Source: Opitutia bacterium
GTDB lineage: Bacteria; Verrucomicrobiota; Verrucomicrobiia; Opitutales; Opitutaceae
Length of the DNA: 47,318 nt
Assembly: GCA_003142615.1 (NCBI GenBank)
Contig: PLMW01000009.1
Span: forward strand, 32,501-79,818
Direction: 5' to 3'
Shown here in pieces: positions 1-8,489 of this stretch (positions are counted from its first letter, which is position 1; the number at the start of each line of letters is the position of its first letter). The position numbers and the translations under genes were made by a program. A model generated the notes under the pieces. That model was given only the letters and a program-made list of their open reading frames with translations, ran no database searches and was not told the DNA's origin.

Positions 1-1
1 A

Positions 2-1414
2 ACCGCCTTCGGTTTCCGCAACAACACGACCGCGACCGGCAACACCACGCTCGCGCCGCGGTTGGGCATCAATTATACCTTCCCGAAGTCCTGGTTGCCC
101 GCGGTGCTGGGCGGGCGCAAGACGCAGATCCGCGGCGGCATCGGCCTCTTCCAGGGAACGAATCCCGCCGTCTGGGTGGCCAATTCCTACCAGACCGCGG
201 GTGTGCTGAACGCCGTTCAGTACGGCGCCAGCACCACGAGCACGACTAATGCCCCGATCACCAACCTTACCGAGCCGGCCTTCAATCCGAGTCCCACCTA
301 CGTGCAGACGCTGCCGCCTCCCGCTGCGCCGCAGGCGATCATTAATGTCACCGATCCGGATTTCAAGACTCCGACGTCATGGAAGAGCAACATCGGCATC
401 GATCACACCCTCCCGTGGTTCGGCCTCGTGGCCACCGCGGAAGCCAACTTCATCGTGGTGGATAAGGGCATCGACTACCGCTCCCTCAATCTCAATCCAT
501 CCGGAGCCATGCCTGATGGCCGCATCCGCTATGTCGGCAACATCTATTCGAACTTCGCCCAGGTCCTCGACTTGGTGAACACGGGCAAAGGCGGATCGCA
601 GGCTTACACCGTGGGCATGCGCCGCCCGATGAAGGACCACTGGGCGTTCTCCGCCTACTACACGCACACCCATGCCACCGACGTCCAGGCTTTGACCTCC
701 TCGGTCGCCACGTCGAACTTCAACTACCGGGCGACCATCAACCCCAATGCGGGTGCGGCCGTGCACTCCAACTATGCCATTCCCAACAAGCTGGTCGTGT
801 CGGCCACCCGGGAGTTCAACCTCTTCAACCGGACGGATGCGATGACCAGGCTCACCGTGGTCTACCGTCGGCAGACCGGGCACGCCTATAGCTGGGTCTT
901 CAACGGCGACGCCAACGGCGACGGCACCACGGGCAATGACGCCATCTATGTGCCGACTATCGATGATACCAAAGTCGTTTGGGCTGCCGGTACTTTTGCA
1001 TCGGCCACGGCAGCGCATGACGCCTTCTTCGCCTGGCTGGGCAACACGGACCTGAAGAATAAAGTGGGGCAGATTGCGCAGCCGAACACCTCCTTCAATC
1101 CCGAGCAGCAGACCGTTGATCTGCACATCGAGCAACAGCTTCCCTTGCCTTACTATAATAAGGTCAGGCTGAGCCTCTTTCTCGACTGCCTTAACTTCGC
1201 CAATCTCCTCAACGATCGGTGGGGCGCGATCACCGGCCTTGATTTCGGCACGGGCAACAACGGCTATAACCGCTTTGCCGGCGTAACGCCCACGTATAGT
1301 ACCGCCACCAACCTGTACACCTATACTTGGAATCCCACCGCCGTCAGCGCGCAGCCGCCCTTCACCGACCTCTCGCGCTGGCAGGTGCAACTCGGCGCTC
1401 GCCTGGAGTTCTGA
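2..1414 (+). CDS. TonB-dependent receptor, Oar-like, C-terminal part (5' truncated by window edge)
   Basis: This is the outer-membrane beta-barrel part of a TonB-dependent receptor. The frame is open to the left edge (first whole codon at base 2), so the signal peptide, any carboxypeptidase-like domain and the plug are outside the window. About 470 residues are visible. They show alternating aromatic/hydrophobic strands and loops, with IRGGIGLFQG early and GDANGDGTTGNDAIYVP in the middle; the latter Asp/Gly-rich loop is typical of Oar-like receptors. The protein ends in GARLEF, with the terminal Phe expected of a BAM-assembled barrel. A strong intrinsic terminator follows about 30 bases after the stop, so this is the last gene of its transcript. 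Family assignment is good; the substrate is unknown (often oligosaccharides or peptides in this family). Confidence 0.85.
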   Translation, partial: TAFGFRNNTTATGNTTLAPRLGINYTFPKSWLPAVLGGRKTQIRGGIGLFQGTNPAVWVANSYQTAGVLNAVQYGASTTSTTNAPITNLTEPAFNPSPTYVQTLPPPAAPQAIINVTDPDFKTPTSWKSNIGIDHTLPWFGLVATAEANFIVVDKGIDYRSLNLNPSGAMPDGRIRYVGNIYSNFAQVLDLVNTGKGGSQAYTVGMRRPMKDHWAFSAYYTHTHATDVQALTSSVATSNFNYRATINPNAGAAVHSNYAIPNKLVVSATREFNLFNRTDAMTRLTVVYRRQTGHAYSWVFNGDANGDGTTGNDAIYVPTIDDTKVVWAAGTFASATAAHDAFFAWLGNTDLKNKVGQIAQPNTSFNPEQQTVDLHIEQQLPLPYYNKVRLSLFLDCLNFANLLNDRWGAITGLDFGTGNNGYNRFAGVTPTYSTATNLYTYTWNPTAVSAQPPFTDLSRWQVQLGARLEF

Positions 1415-1446
1415 GCTGATCATCTGACGGCCATTGCTTCCCCCTC

Positions 1447-1481
1447 AAGGCGGCTGCGTTCGCGCAGCCGCCTTTTTCTTT
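1447..1481 (+). terminator. Intrinsic terminator with UUCG tetraloop after the TonB receptor
   Basis: A perfect 12-bp stem (AAGGCGGCTGCG at 1447-1458 pairing with CGCAGCCGCCTT at 1463-1474) closes on a TTCG loop. It runs straight into a T-rich tract (TTTTTCTTTC). GC-rich stem, stable tetraloop and U tract are the textbook signals of Rho-independent termination. The A-rich start of the stem could give weak bidirectional activity. Confidence 0.9.
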
Positions 1482-1638
1482 CTGGGTGAGGGAAGGCCTT
1501 ATCGGAGTCGGTGCGCGAGCGGACCCGTTCGGGTGACGTCTGGATGCATGGCGCGTCGCTTCGACGAAGATCGGCCGGAAGGCGCTCGCCTTGCCATTTA
1601 ATCACGGTTTCATGCCTTTGAAGAACCCTTCTTGAGCC

Positions 1639-3714
1639 ATGAGCGTCCCTGGCCACGCGCCTGCTATCGCACATGCGTCGAACGTCCGCGACGATTCTGG
1701 AATCGTCACGCTGTATCTGTCCGCTTTGGTCATCGTGCTCGCGGGCTTGGTGGCATATCACAATAGTTTCTCCTGTCCGTTCGTTTTTGATGACCAGCAG
1801 TCGATATTGGAGAATCCCACGATCCGTCACCTTTGGCCCGTCGGGGATGCTCTTTCGACGCCCCCGGACACGGGTTATACGGTATCAGGTCGCCCGCTGG
1901 CCAATCTCACTCTGGCGCTCAACTATGCGCTGAGTGGTACTGGAGTCTGGAGCTACCACCTCCTCAACTTGGTGATTCACCTCGGGGCAGGCTTGACCCT
2001 GTTTGGCGTGGTGCGTCGTACCCTGCGACAGCCGCTGCTGCGCGCCCGGTTTGGCCAACCGGCATGGCCGCTCGCCTTGGCCATCGCGCTCCTCTGGACG
2101 GTGCATCCATTGCAGACCGAAGCGGTCACCTATGTGGTCCAGCGCGTCGAGTCTCTCATGGGACTCTTGTACCTTCTGACGCTGTATGGCTTTATCCGCT
2201 CGACCCAACCCTCGGCTCGCCGCGCTTGGCAGGTGTTTACCGTGGCGACGTGTTTGCTCGGCATGGCCACGAAAGAAGTCATGGCGACGGCGCCGATCCT
2301 CGTGCTGCTTTACGACCGCACGTTTGTCGCCGGGTCATTCCTTGAGGCCTGGAGACGTCGCCGATGGCTGCACGGAGCGCTAGCGTTGACGTGGCTACCG
2401 CTGGCCTGGCTGGTCGCGCGCACCGGATGGAACCGCGGTGGGACTTCGGGTTTCGGCGTTGGTGTTACGCCTTGGGCGTATTGGCCCACCCAGTTCCAGG
2501 CCGTTGCGCGCTACCTGTGGCTCTCCTTGTGGCCTCATCCGCTGGTCCTCGATTACGAAACGTTTTGGGTGCATCGCGCCTTGGCGGTGGTTCCTTACGC
2601 CTTGATCGTTGTCCCGGTGGCCGCGGCCACTTGCGTGGCGCTCCGGCGATCTCCGGGCGCGGGGTATCTGGGCGCCTGGTTCTTCGCGATCCTCGCCCCC
2701 ACCAGTTTCATGCCCGGCACAATCCAGATGATCGTGGAACACCGGATGTACCTTCCGCTGGCCGCTGTGGTGACCGCAGGCGTGCTTGGCGTTCACGCCC
2801 TGATCGGGCGTCGGAGCATGCTCCTTTTCGGTCTGCTGGCCGTCGCCTTTGGCTGGCTGACGATGCAGCGCAACCTGGACTATCGCAGCGGCATAATCCT
2901 GTGGCAGGACACCGTGCATAAATGCCCCAGCAATCCACGAGCACACGTCAACCTGGGCAAGGCATTGCTTGAATCCGGCTTCAGCTCGCTTGCCCTCGAT
3001 CAGTACCGGGAAGCGTTGCGTCTTGACCCGGACAATGTCGTGGCACGGTTCAATCTGGCCAACGCTTTCTCCCGCGAAGGCCGCCTGGAGGATGCCAGCG
3101 AAACCTATGAGGCGCTCCTGCGTCTGCGACCGGACTTCGCCAACGCCCACTTCTATTTCGCCGAAGCCTTGGAACACTTGGGCCGCTTGGCGGAGGCGGC
3201 ACATCATTATGAGGCCTCCATCAGCCTCGATCCGGAGCTGATCGACGCGCGCTGCAACCTTGGCAACCTGCTCCTGTCCTCGGGCCGGGTGCCGGAGGCC
3301 ATCGCTCAGTATGAAGCGGCGCTGAAGCTCGCGCCACGCTCGTCCCGCCTTCATTACAATCTGGGCAATGCGCTGGTGACCGTGTCCCGGCTGCCGGATG
3401 CGGTTCATGAGTATGAAACGGCGTTGCGTGACCAGCCTGATTATGCCGCCGCGCACGCCAATCTGGCTAACACCCTTTTCCAACTCGGTTCCGCCCAGGA
3501 AGCCCTGGCCCATTTCAAGGAAGCCTTGCGACTCGAACCGGGCGCCGCTGATTCGCATGCCAACTTCGGCATGGCGCTGCTGCAGCTGAATCGGATTGAG
3601 GACGCAAAAGAGCAATTCGAAGCCGCGCTGCGGCTTGACCCACGGAACGAACAGGCGCGCGACGGTTTGAATCGCATAACCGCCGGCTCATCGACCCCCC
3701 CCATCAATCGTTGA
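1639..3714 (+). CDS. Multi-pass membrane protein with C-terminal TPR array (TMTC/GT-C-like)
   Basis: The 691-residue protein has an N-terminal polytopic membrane half (about residues 20-410, some ten hydrophobic segments) and a C-terminal solenoid of seven TPR repeats (about 425-680). The first extracytoplasmic loop has SCPFVFDDQQSI, with an Asp pair at 51-52, followed by SGRPLANLTLALNYAL. This layout matches the TMTC / GT-C glycosyltransferase superfamily, in which a loop-1 acidic residue is catalytic and a lipid-linked sugar is the donor. A mannosyltransferase-like role is inference; many bacterial homologues are annotated only as TPR proteins. The ATG at 1639 gives a short tail before the first membrane segment; no strong Shine-Dalgarno is seen. 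It stands alone: the upstream terminator isolates it, and the next gene is convergent. Confidence 0.8.
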   Translation: MSVPGHAPAIAHASNVRDDSGIVTLYLSALVIVLAGLVAYHNSFSCPFVFDDQQSILENPTIRHLWPVGDALSTPPDTGYTVSGRPLANLTLALNYALSGTGVWSYHLLNLVIHLGAGLTLFGVVRRTLRQPLLRARFGQPAWPLALAIALLWTVHPLQTEAVTYVVQRVESLMGLLYLLTLYGFIRSTQPSARRAWQVFTVATCLLGMATKEVMATAPILVLLYDRTFVAGSFLEAWRRRRWLHGALALTWLPLAWLVARTGWNRGGTSGFGVGVTPWAYWPTQFQAVARYLWLSLWPHPLVLDYETFWVHRALAVVPYALIVVPVAAATCVALRRSPGAGYLGAWFFAILAPTSFMPGTIQMIVEHRMYLPLAAVVTAGVLGVHALIGRRSMLLFGLLAVAFGWLTMQRNLDYRSGIILWQDTVHKCPSNPRAHVNLGKALLESGFSSLALDQYREALRLDPDNVVARFNLANAFSREGRLEDASETYEALLRLRPDFANAHFYFAEALEHLGRLAEAAHHYEASISLDPELIDARCNLGNLLLSSGRVPEAIAQYEAALKLAPRSSRLHYNLGNALVTVSRLPDAVHEYETALRDQPDYAAAHANLANTLFQLGSAQEALAHFKEALRLEPGAADSHANFGMALLQLNRIEDAKEQFEAALRLDPRNEQARDGLNRITAGSSTPPINR

Positions 3715-3948
3715 GGCGGATTGACATGATTGCGGTCGAATGGCGGTGAGGGCGATGGGCACGCCTCGCATTCCGGAACGCCGTGGAGCGATCAATCCCG
3801 GCACTTCGCCCCGTGGCTTTCGATCAGCCAGGCGTGGTCCTTGCCGGGCCGCTGATGCGCGCCATCAATTCAACCACGCCGATTGACCCGAAAAAGCGGG
3901 CCGCAACCCGGATAGGAATGACCGCTTGGTTATCTGTGGATGTTCGGC

Positions 3949-4914
3949 TCAAGTCACCAGCTTCGCCAGCGCGCGACGGACAAGCGCGCGTGCCAGCGGC
4001 ACCTTGTAGGCGTTGTGCGCGAGCGGTTCGGCGTCGCGCAGAATGAGATTGGCCGCCTGGGCGGCCACCTCATCGGTCAGTACCTTGCCCTCGAGCCATG
4101 CGTTGGCCTCATCGACCTGCCAGGGAATCGGCGCCACTGCGCCGAGCACCACGCGGGTATCGTGCAGTGTCCCGCCCTCGACCCGCGCCGCGGCGGCACA
4201 GCTCACCAGCGCCCAGTCGAAACCGCTCTTCTCGCCCATCTGCAGGTAGGTGCTGCGCCTGCCGGCGACCGCGGGTATTTCGACGCGCAGAATCAGGTCG
4301 GTCGGCTTGAGCGAGTGGTGCGCCCGCGGATTCTCCCACGCCGACTCGTAGAGCTGGGCCATGGTGAGCGTCGCCGGCTTCGCCCCGCGCTGCACCACCA
4401 CGCTGGCGCCGAGCGCTGTCAGGGCGACGGCGAGATTCGACACGACCGGGCTGAGGCAGGTCGCGCCGCTGAAAAGGCTGTGGTACTTGTTCTCGCCCTC
4501 GCGCGCGTAGCAGGTCGCGCCGCCCTTCTTCAGGCAGCGGATGTCGCGGTGCCGGTAATACCAGCAGCGCGAGTGTTGGGCGAGGTTGCCGCCCACGGTG
4601 GCGATATTGCGCATCTGCGGCGAGCCGACCTCCCCGGCGGCCTCGGCGAGGCCGGGAAACGTTTGGCGCAATCCGGCGTGCGCGGCCAGCGCGGCCAGGG
4701 TGACGTTGGCGCCGATGACCCACCGATCGGCGGCCGGGGTAATCTCCTGCGTGCCGGGCAGCACCTTCACGTTTACGAGCAGCTTTGGCTCGGCGAGGTG
4801 TTCCTTGAGTTCGCCGAGTAGATCGATGCCGCCGGCGATGAACCGGCCCTGGTTGCGGGCGAGTTCGACCGCGGACTCCGGCGTCTGGGCGATGACGTAG
4901 GCGAAGGGCTTCAT
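3949..4914 (-). CDS. Molybdenum hydroxylase FAD subunit (PaoB-like) with a four-Cys insert
   Basis: This 321-aa subunit carries FAD and passes electrons between the Fe-S and Mo subunits of a xanthine-dehydrogenase-family enzyme. The FAD-binding PCMH-type fold shows FIAGGIDLL (residues 25-33) and SPQMRNIATVGGNL (98-111), where FAD pyrophosphate-binding motifs usually sit. Straight after comes an insert with Cys117, Cys127 and Cys135, then Cys153. Subunits of the PaoB and 4-hydroxybenzoyl-CoA reductase beta types bind an extra [4Fe-4S] cluster in this region. The CO-dehydrogenase flavoprotein C-terminal domain fills residues 200-315. The start ATG (4914) overlaps the stop of the Mo-subunit gene by four bases (ATGA), so translation is coupled. 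It is the last gene of the three-gene operon. Confidence 0.9.
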   Translation of the reverse strand: MKPFAYVIAQTPESAVELARNQGRFIAGGIDLLGELKEHLAEPKLLVNVKVLPGTQEITPAADRWVIGANVTLAALAAHAGLRQTFPGLAEAAGEVGSPQMRNIATVGGNLAQHSRCWYYRHRDIRCLKKGGATCYAREGENKYHSLFSGATCLSPVVSNLAVALTALGASVVVQRGAKPATLTMAQLYESAWENPRAHHSLKPTDLILRVEIPAVAGRRSTYLQMGEKSGFDWALVSCAAAARVEGGTLHDTRVVLGAVAPIPWQVDEANAWLEGKVLTDEVAAQAANLILRDAEPLAHNAYKVPLARALVRRALAKLVT

Positions 4915-7094
4915 GCGTAGGCTTTCCTCCGACGGACGTTGGCGGGCGACGCGGGCGGGATGACCGGGGCCAACGCCACTCGTGCGAACGCCTCGTCGAG
5001 CATCCGGCCTTCGGTGGGCTGACTGGCCGCCTTGGGCAGTTTGCCGAGCGCCGCGAGCACCTTGTCGGGCGTGATGGGCAGACTCGTCACCCGGACGCCC
5101 AAGGCGTTGGCCACGGCGTTGGCGATGGCCGCGGCGGTGGGGACCGTGGCGGGTTCGCCCACACCGATGACGCCGCGCTCGGGCATGTCGAGCAGGATGA
5201 GTTCAATATCCGGAGTGTCGGCTGCGCCGGTCAGCTTGTAGGTTTCAAAGTTGGGATTCAGGACCACCCCGCTGCGGGCATCCATGATCCGCTGCTCGTA
5301 CAGCGCATACCCGATGCCCATGATGATGCCGCCGTTCAACTGGCTTTCGCACGTGAGCTTGTTCACCACCGTCCCGCAGTCCTGCACGCACAGGATTTTG
5401 CGGACCTTCACGAATCCGGTGTCGGTATCGACCGCCACCTCGGCAAACTGCACGCCGCCGGCGCCGCCGGTCGACAAGCCGTCGCGCCATTTGCCGGCGA
5501 CGACGAGCGGATTGGAGCCGATTTTGCCGCAGGCTTCGAGCCAGCGCGCACCACGCGGATCCTCGATGCCGCTGAGCTTCTTCAACTCCGCCAGCGTCTT
5601 TTCGCAGGCGTCGTAGATGGCCGGGGCGACCGAGGCGGTGGTTGCGCTGCCGCCGCTGAGCCCGGACGGCGGCAGACGGGTGTCACCCACGCGCACGGTG
5701 ATCTGCGCCGGATCGAGGCCCAGCATCTCCGCGGCCACGACCGCCACCACGGTGCGGGAGCCGGTGCCGAGATCCTGCGTGCCGCACCTTACCTCGACCG
5801 TTCCGTCGGGATTCACCTGGACCTCGGCTTGGGTGCCCTCGCCGCCGCTCATCCAGCCGGCGCCCGCGCAGCCCACGCCCACCTTGACCGGACCGGGCGA
5901 TGAGCCGGGTTTCCGGTACTTGTCCTTCCAGCCGAACTTCTCGGCGCCTATCAGGTATTCGCGGCACCGGATTGGGTGCGGATCGTTCTTGAGGCGGATC
6001 TCCACTGGATCCATCCCCAGTTTCACGGCCAGCTCGTCGAGGATGCTCTCCATGCCGAATGACGCCACGGGATGGCCCGGCGCCCGCATCCAGGTGGCCG
6101 GCCCGGCGTTCACCGCGAGCTTGGACTTCTTCACCCGGGTATTCGGCGCCGGATAAATGTACGGCGCGGGCAGGAAGGTAACGCCGCCGCCCATGTCCTC
6201 GGGTCCCGCGGCATGGCCCGGCGTGCCGAACATCACCATCTCGAAGGCCGTGAGTTTGCCACTGGCGTCCGCCGCCAGCTTGAGCTTCTGGAAGGACGAC
6301 GGCCGGTTACCCACCGACAGCGCCTGCTCGAAGCGCGTGAGAACCAGCTTCACGGGGGCGCCGGCGGCCTGCGCCAGCCGGGCGCAGATGACGCGGTTGG
6401 CCCAGTTCTCAATCTTGGAGCCGAAGCCGCCGCCCATGTGCTCGCAGAGCACGCGCACCTTGTTTTGCGGCACGCCGAGACTCTTCGCGAGATCGTTGCG
6501 CGTCTCGAAGATGCCCTGGGTGGAACACCACGCGGTGTATTCGTCCCCTTCGAGGGCGACAATGTCCGCATGCGGTTCCAACGGATGGTGGATCTCCACC
6601 TGCGTGGTGAACGTGCCCTCGACCACGGCGGCAGCGGCGGCGAAGGCGGCATCCACGTCACCGGTCTTTTCGCTCTCGGCTGGGCCGAGATTGGGGCGCT
6701 CGGCCACCACGCGCGGCGCATCCGGCTGGATGGCGTCGAGTTCATTGACCGTGAACGGGAGGGGCATCGCCTCGACCTCGATGAGGCGCAGGGCGTCGAG
6801 CACGGCCTGCCGGCTCATGCCGGCCAGCGCCGCCAGCTCCTCGCCGTAGTAGCGCACCTGGTGTTCGCCTTCGTGCACGCGGATGGCGGCCTTGATCCCG
6901 GGTGCCGCCTTGGCTTTCTCCAGATTAATCGAACGAATGCGGGCCGCGGGCCATTTCGATCGGAAGATGGCACCATAAAGGACACCGGCCGGGGCGATGT
7001 CCGTGGTGTACTTGGCGCGGCCGGCCGCCTTGGCGGGGCCGTCGAGGCGAGGGGTCGGCTTCCCGAGATGCTTGCTTGCGCTAGGCCACGGCAT
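4911..7094 (-). CDS. Molybdopterin-binding catalytic subunit, xanthine dehydrogenase/aldehyde oxidase family (PaoC-like)
   Basis: This 727-aa catalytic subunit binds the molybdenum cofactor and hydroxylates aldehydes or N-heterocycles. It has the aldehyde oxidase/xanthine dehydrogenase a/b hammerhead domain at the N-terminus (GKPTPRLDGPAKAAGRAKYT) and the cofactor-binding domain with GGGFGSKIE. The C-terminal GVGEPATVPTAAAIANAVA includes the near-universal catalytic Glu (about residue 647). The ATG at 7094 is chosen because it puts the family N-terminus directly in place and overlaps the Fe-S gene by only 14 bases. A TTG at 7151 would add 19 unlike residues. The protein has no signal peptide, so as in PaoABC it would be exported folded, riding on the Tat signal of the Fe-S subunit. 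Substrate unknown. Confidence 0.92.
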   Translation of the reverse strand: MPWPSASKHLGKPTPRLDGPAKAAGRAKYTTDIAPAGVLYGAIFRSKWPAARIRSINLEKAKAAPGIKAAIRVHEGEHQVRYYGEELAALAGMSRQAVLDALRLIEVEAMPLPFTVNELDAIQPDAPRVVAERPNLGPAESEKTGDVDAAFAAAAAVVEGTFTTQVEIHHPLEPHADIVALEGDEYTAWCSTQGIFETRNDLAKSLGVPQNKVRVLCEHMGGGFGSKIENWANRVICARLAQAAGAPVKLVLTRFEQALSVGNRPSSFQKLKLAADASGKLTAFEMVMFGTPGHAAGPEDMGGGVTFLPAPYIYPAPNTRVKKSKLAVNAGPATWMRAPGHPVASFGMESILDELAVKLGMDPVEIRLKNDPHPIRCREYLIGAEKFGWKDKYRKPGSSPGPVKVGVGCAGAGWMSGGEGTQAEVQVNPDGTVEVRCGTQDLGTGSRTVVAVVAAEMLGLDPAQITVRVGDTRLPPSGLSGGSATTASVAPAIYDACEKTLAELKKLSGIEDPRGARWLEACGKIGSNPLVVAGKWRDGLSTGGAGGVQFAEVAVDTDTGFVKVRKILCVQDCGTVVNKLTCESQLNGGIIMGIGYALYEQRIMDARSGVVLNPNFETYKLTGAADTPDIELILLDMPERGVIGVGEPATVPTAAAIANAVANALGVRVTSLPITPDKVLAALGKLPKAASQPTEGRMLDEAFARVALAPVIPPASPANVRRRKAYA

Positions 7095-7782
7095 GGTCGT
7101 GCAAAGTGATGACTTCGAGTTTGGAAACGGTCGGCGCACCGCCTGTGTCAAGAGCGGCGGCGAAAATCCGGGGATAGGAACCGCAGCGGCAGAGATTGCC
7201 CGAGCAGGCCTTGCGCACTTCGGCCTCGGTGGGATGGGGATTCCTGCGGAGCAGCGCGGTGAGGGTCATCACCATGCCCGGCGTGCAATAGCCGCACTGC
7301 AGACCGTCCTTCTGCACGAAAGCCTGCTGCAGCTTCGTGAGCCGGCCGTCCTTCGCGATCCCTTCGATGGTGGTGATCTCTGCGCCCTGGGCCTCGATCG
7401 CCAGCAGCGAGCAGGCATACACCGGGACGTCGTCCAGCAGGACGGTGCAGGCGCCGCAGGCGGCGCGATCGCACGGCTCCTTGGCGCCGGTCAGGCCGGC
7501 CTGCGTGCGCAGCGCCTCAAGCAGCGTCACGCGTGGCTCGAGCTGGAAGATCTGCTTCTCCCCGTTGATGGAAAGGATCACGGGCACCGGCCCGGGGCCG
7601 TATACGCGCTCGGTGCTGGTTTGCTCCAATTCCTTTGCCACACTCCCGGCGCTCATCGCGGCGGCGGAGAGGGCCGTCGTGCCGAGGCCCTTCAAGAAAT
7701 CACGCCGGGAAACTCCGGAGGCAGGAGCAGCGGCAGGGTCGTCACGGGCGGGCGAACCTTTTTTTGAAAAGAGTCGTTTCAT
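7081..7782 (-). CDS. Tat-exported [2Fe-2S] subunit of molybdenum hydroxylase (PaoA-like)
   Basis: This 233-aa electron-transfer subunit has a twin-arginine signal, SRRDFLKG (residues 25-32), followed by an Ala-rich hydrophobic stretch, so the complex is periplasmic. The plant-ferredoxin-like cluster ligands are Cys104, 109, 112 and 124. The second [2Fe-2S] domain has Cys163 and 166 (CGYC) and Cys198 and 200 (CRC). All eight are in family spacing. It is first in the operon and defines the order Fe-S, Mo, FAD. E. coli paoABC runs Fe-S, FAD, Mo and is followed by the cofactor-insertion chaperone paoD. No XdhC/PaoD-like gene occurs here, so the chaperone must be encoded elsewhere. Confidence 0.93.
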   Translation of the reverse strand: MKRLFSKKGSPARDDPAAAPASGVSRRDFLKGLGTTALSAAAMSAGSVAKELEQTSTERVYGPGPVPVILSINGEKQIFQLEPRVTLLEALRTQAGLTGAKEPCDRAACGACTVLLDDVPVYACSLLAIEAQGAEITTIEGIAKDGRLTKLQQAFVQKDGLQCGYCTPGMVMTLTALLRRNPHPTEAEVRKACSGNLCRCGSYPRIFAAALDTGGAPTVSKLEVITLHDHAVA

Positions 7783-7872
7783 TCGCCGAACGGAACTGGG
7801 TCAGTATGCGCGCCCGGCATTTGGTGACAAGGGAACAGCGCGATCGCCAGAGCCTGCCGGTGGTTCGCCCGG

Positions 7873-8064
7873 CTATTTCGGAATGGACACCGAATCGCGG
7901 TATTTGATCGCCTCGGCCCGCTTCTCATTAAGCCAGTTGATCAAGACGTCGACCTGCTCCGGCGGGATCGCCACGAAGCAATCCTCGCTCATGTCGACAT
8001 GGGCAATGCAGACATTGCCGTCCTCTCCAACGTAAACTTCGATTGATTCTTGGAGGGTGCTCAT
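7873..8064 (-). CDS. Small hypothetical acidic protein, 63 aa
   Basis: I do not recognise a named family. The protein starts MSTLQESIEVYVGEDGNVCI and ends with a helix-like stretch (VDVLINWLNEKRAEAIKYRD). It has no signal peptide or membrane segment and looks like a compact alpha/beta fold of about 60 residues. The frame stays open upstream to about 8376, but residues encoded beyond 8097 are low-quality, Arg/Pro-rich and unlike protein, so I take the ATG at 8064. An in-frame ATG at 8097 would add 11 residues. It lies 90 bases downstream of the start of the Fe-S subunit gene on the same strand and so could be cotranscribed with the oxidoreductase operon. Coding likelihood rests on the plausible composition and ATG. 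Confidence 0.6.
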   Translation of the reverse strand: MSTLQESIEVYVGEDGNVCIAHVDMSEDCFVAIPPEQVDVLINWLNEKRAEAIKYRDSVSIPK

Positions 8065-8489
8065 GTGATTTTTAATGTTGGCTTCGCCCGCGGTCATTGG
8101 TCGGTGATCGAGCGTTGCGGGGGATCGCCAAAATGAACGGGGGCCCGAAGAGTGGAATGCCTTTGCGTGCGGGGTCTTCTCTGGAGTTGGGGGATTACGC
8201 TGACGACGAGATCTGCCGAAACGTGGGGCTTGGAAAATCCAATGGCTGGGGTAGGGAAGCGCTATCAATCCAACTAATTCTACACGGGCATCAAAAATAG
8301 GTCGATCAGGCTTTGGCAGTTCGGCTCGGTGTTTGAATTGCGATGGGATTGGAGCACTCCAGATCCCTGATTTCAACCCCTATCAGGCATCAGGGATCCT
8401 TCATCTGGGCAGTAATCGACAACCTGCCGCATGCCTCGCGACAACACGGCGGACTGTCCGCCGCCGCCCCTTCCCTCACTGTCTCCCGC
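8065..8489. other. Gene-poor 425-base gap with one inverted repeat
   Basis: No convincing gene is seen. The region is less GC-rich than its neighbours and probably holds the promoter of the 63-aa gene (minus strand). One palindrome is present: GATCCCTGAT (8362-8371) pairs perfectly with ATCAGGGATC (8389-8398) around a 17-base spacer. It lacks a T tract on either side, so it is not a good terminator. It could act at the 3' end of the aldo/keto reductase transcript or be a repeat element. Confidence 0.5.

Noticed and set aside
8097-8300. 67-codon plus-strand frame in the gap after the 63-aa gene
   Set aside because: No recognisable pattern, no ribosome-binding site, and it lies where the minus-strand gene's promoter should be.
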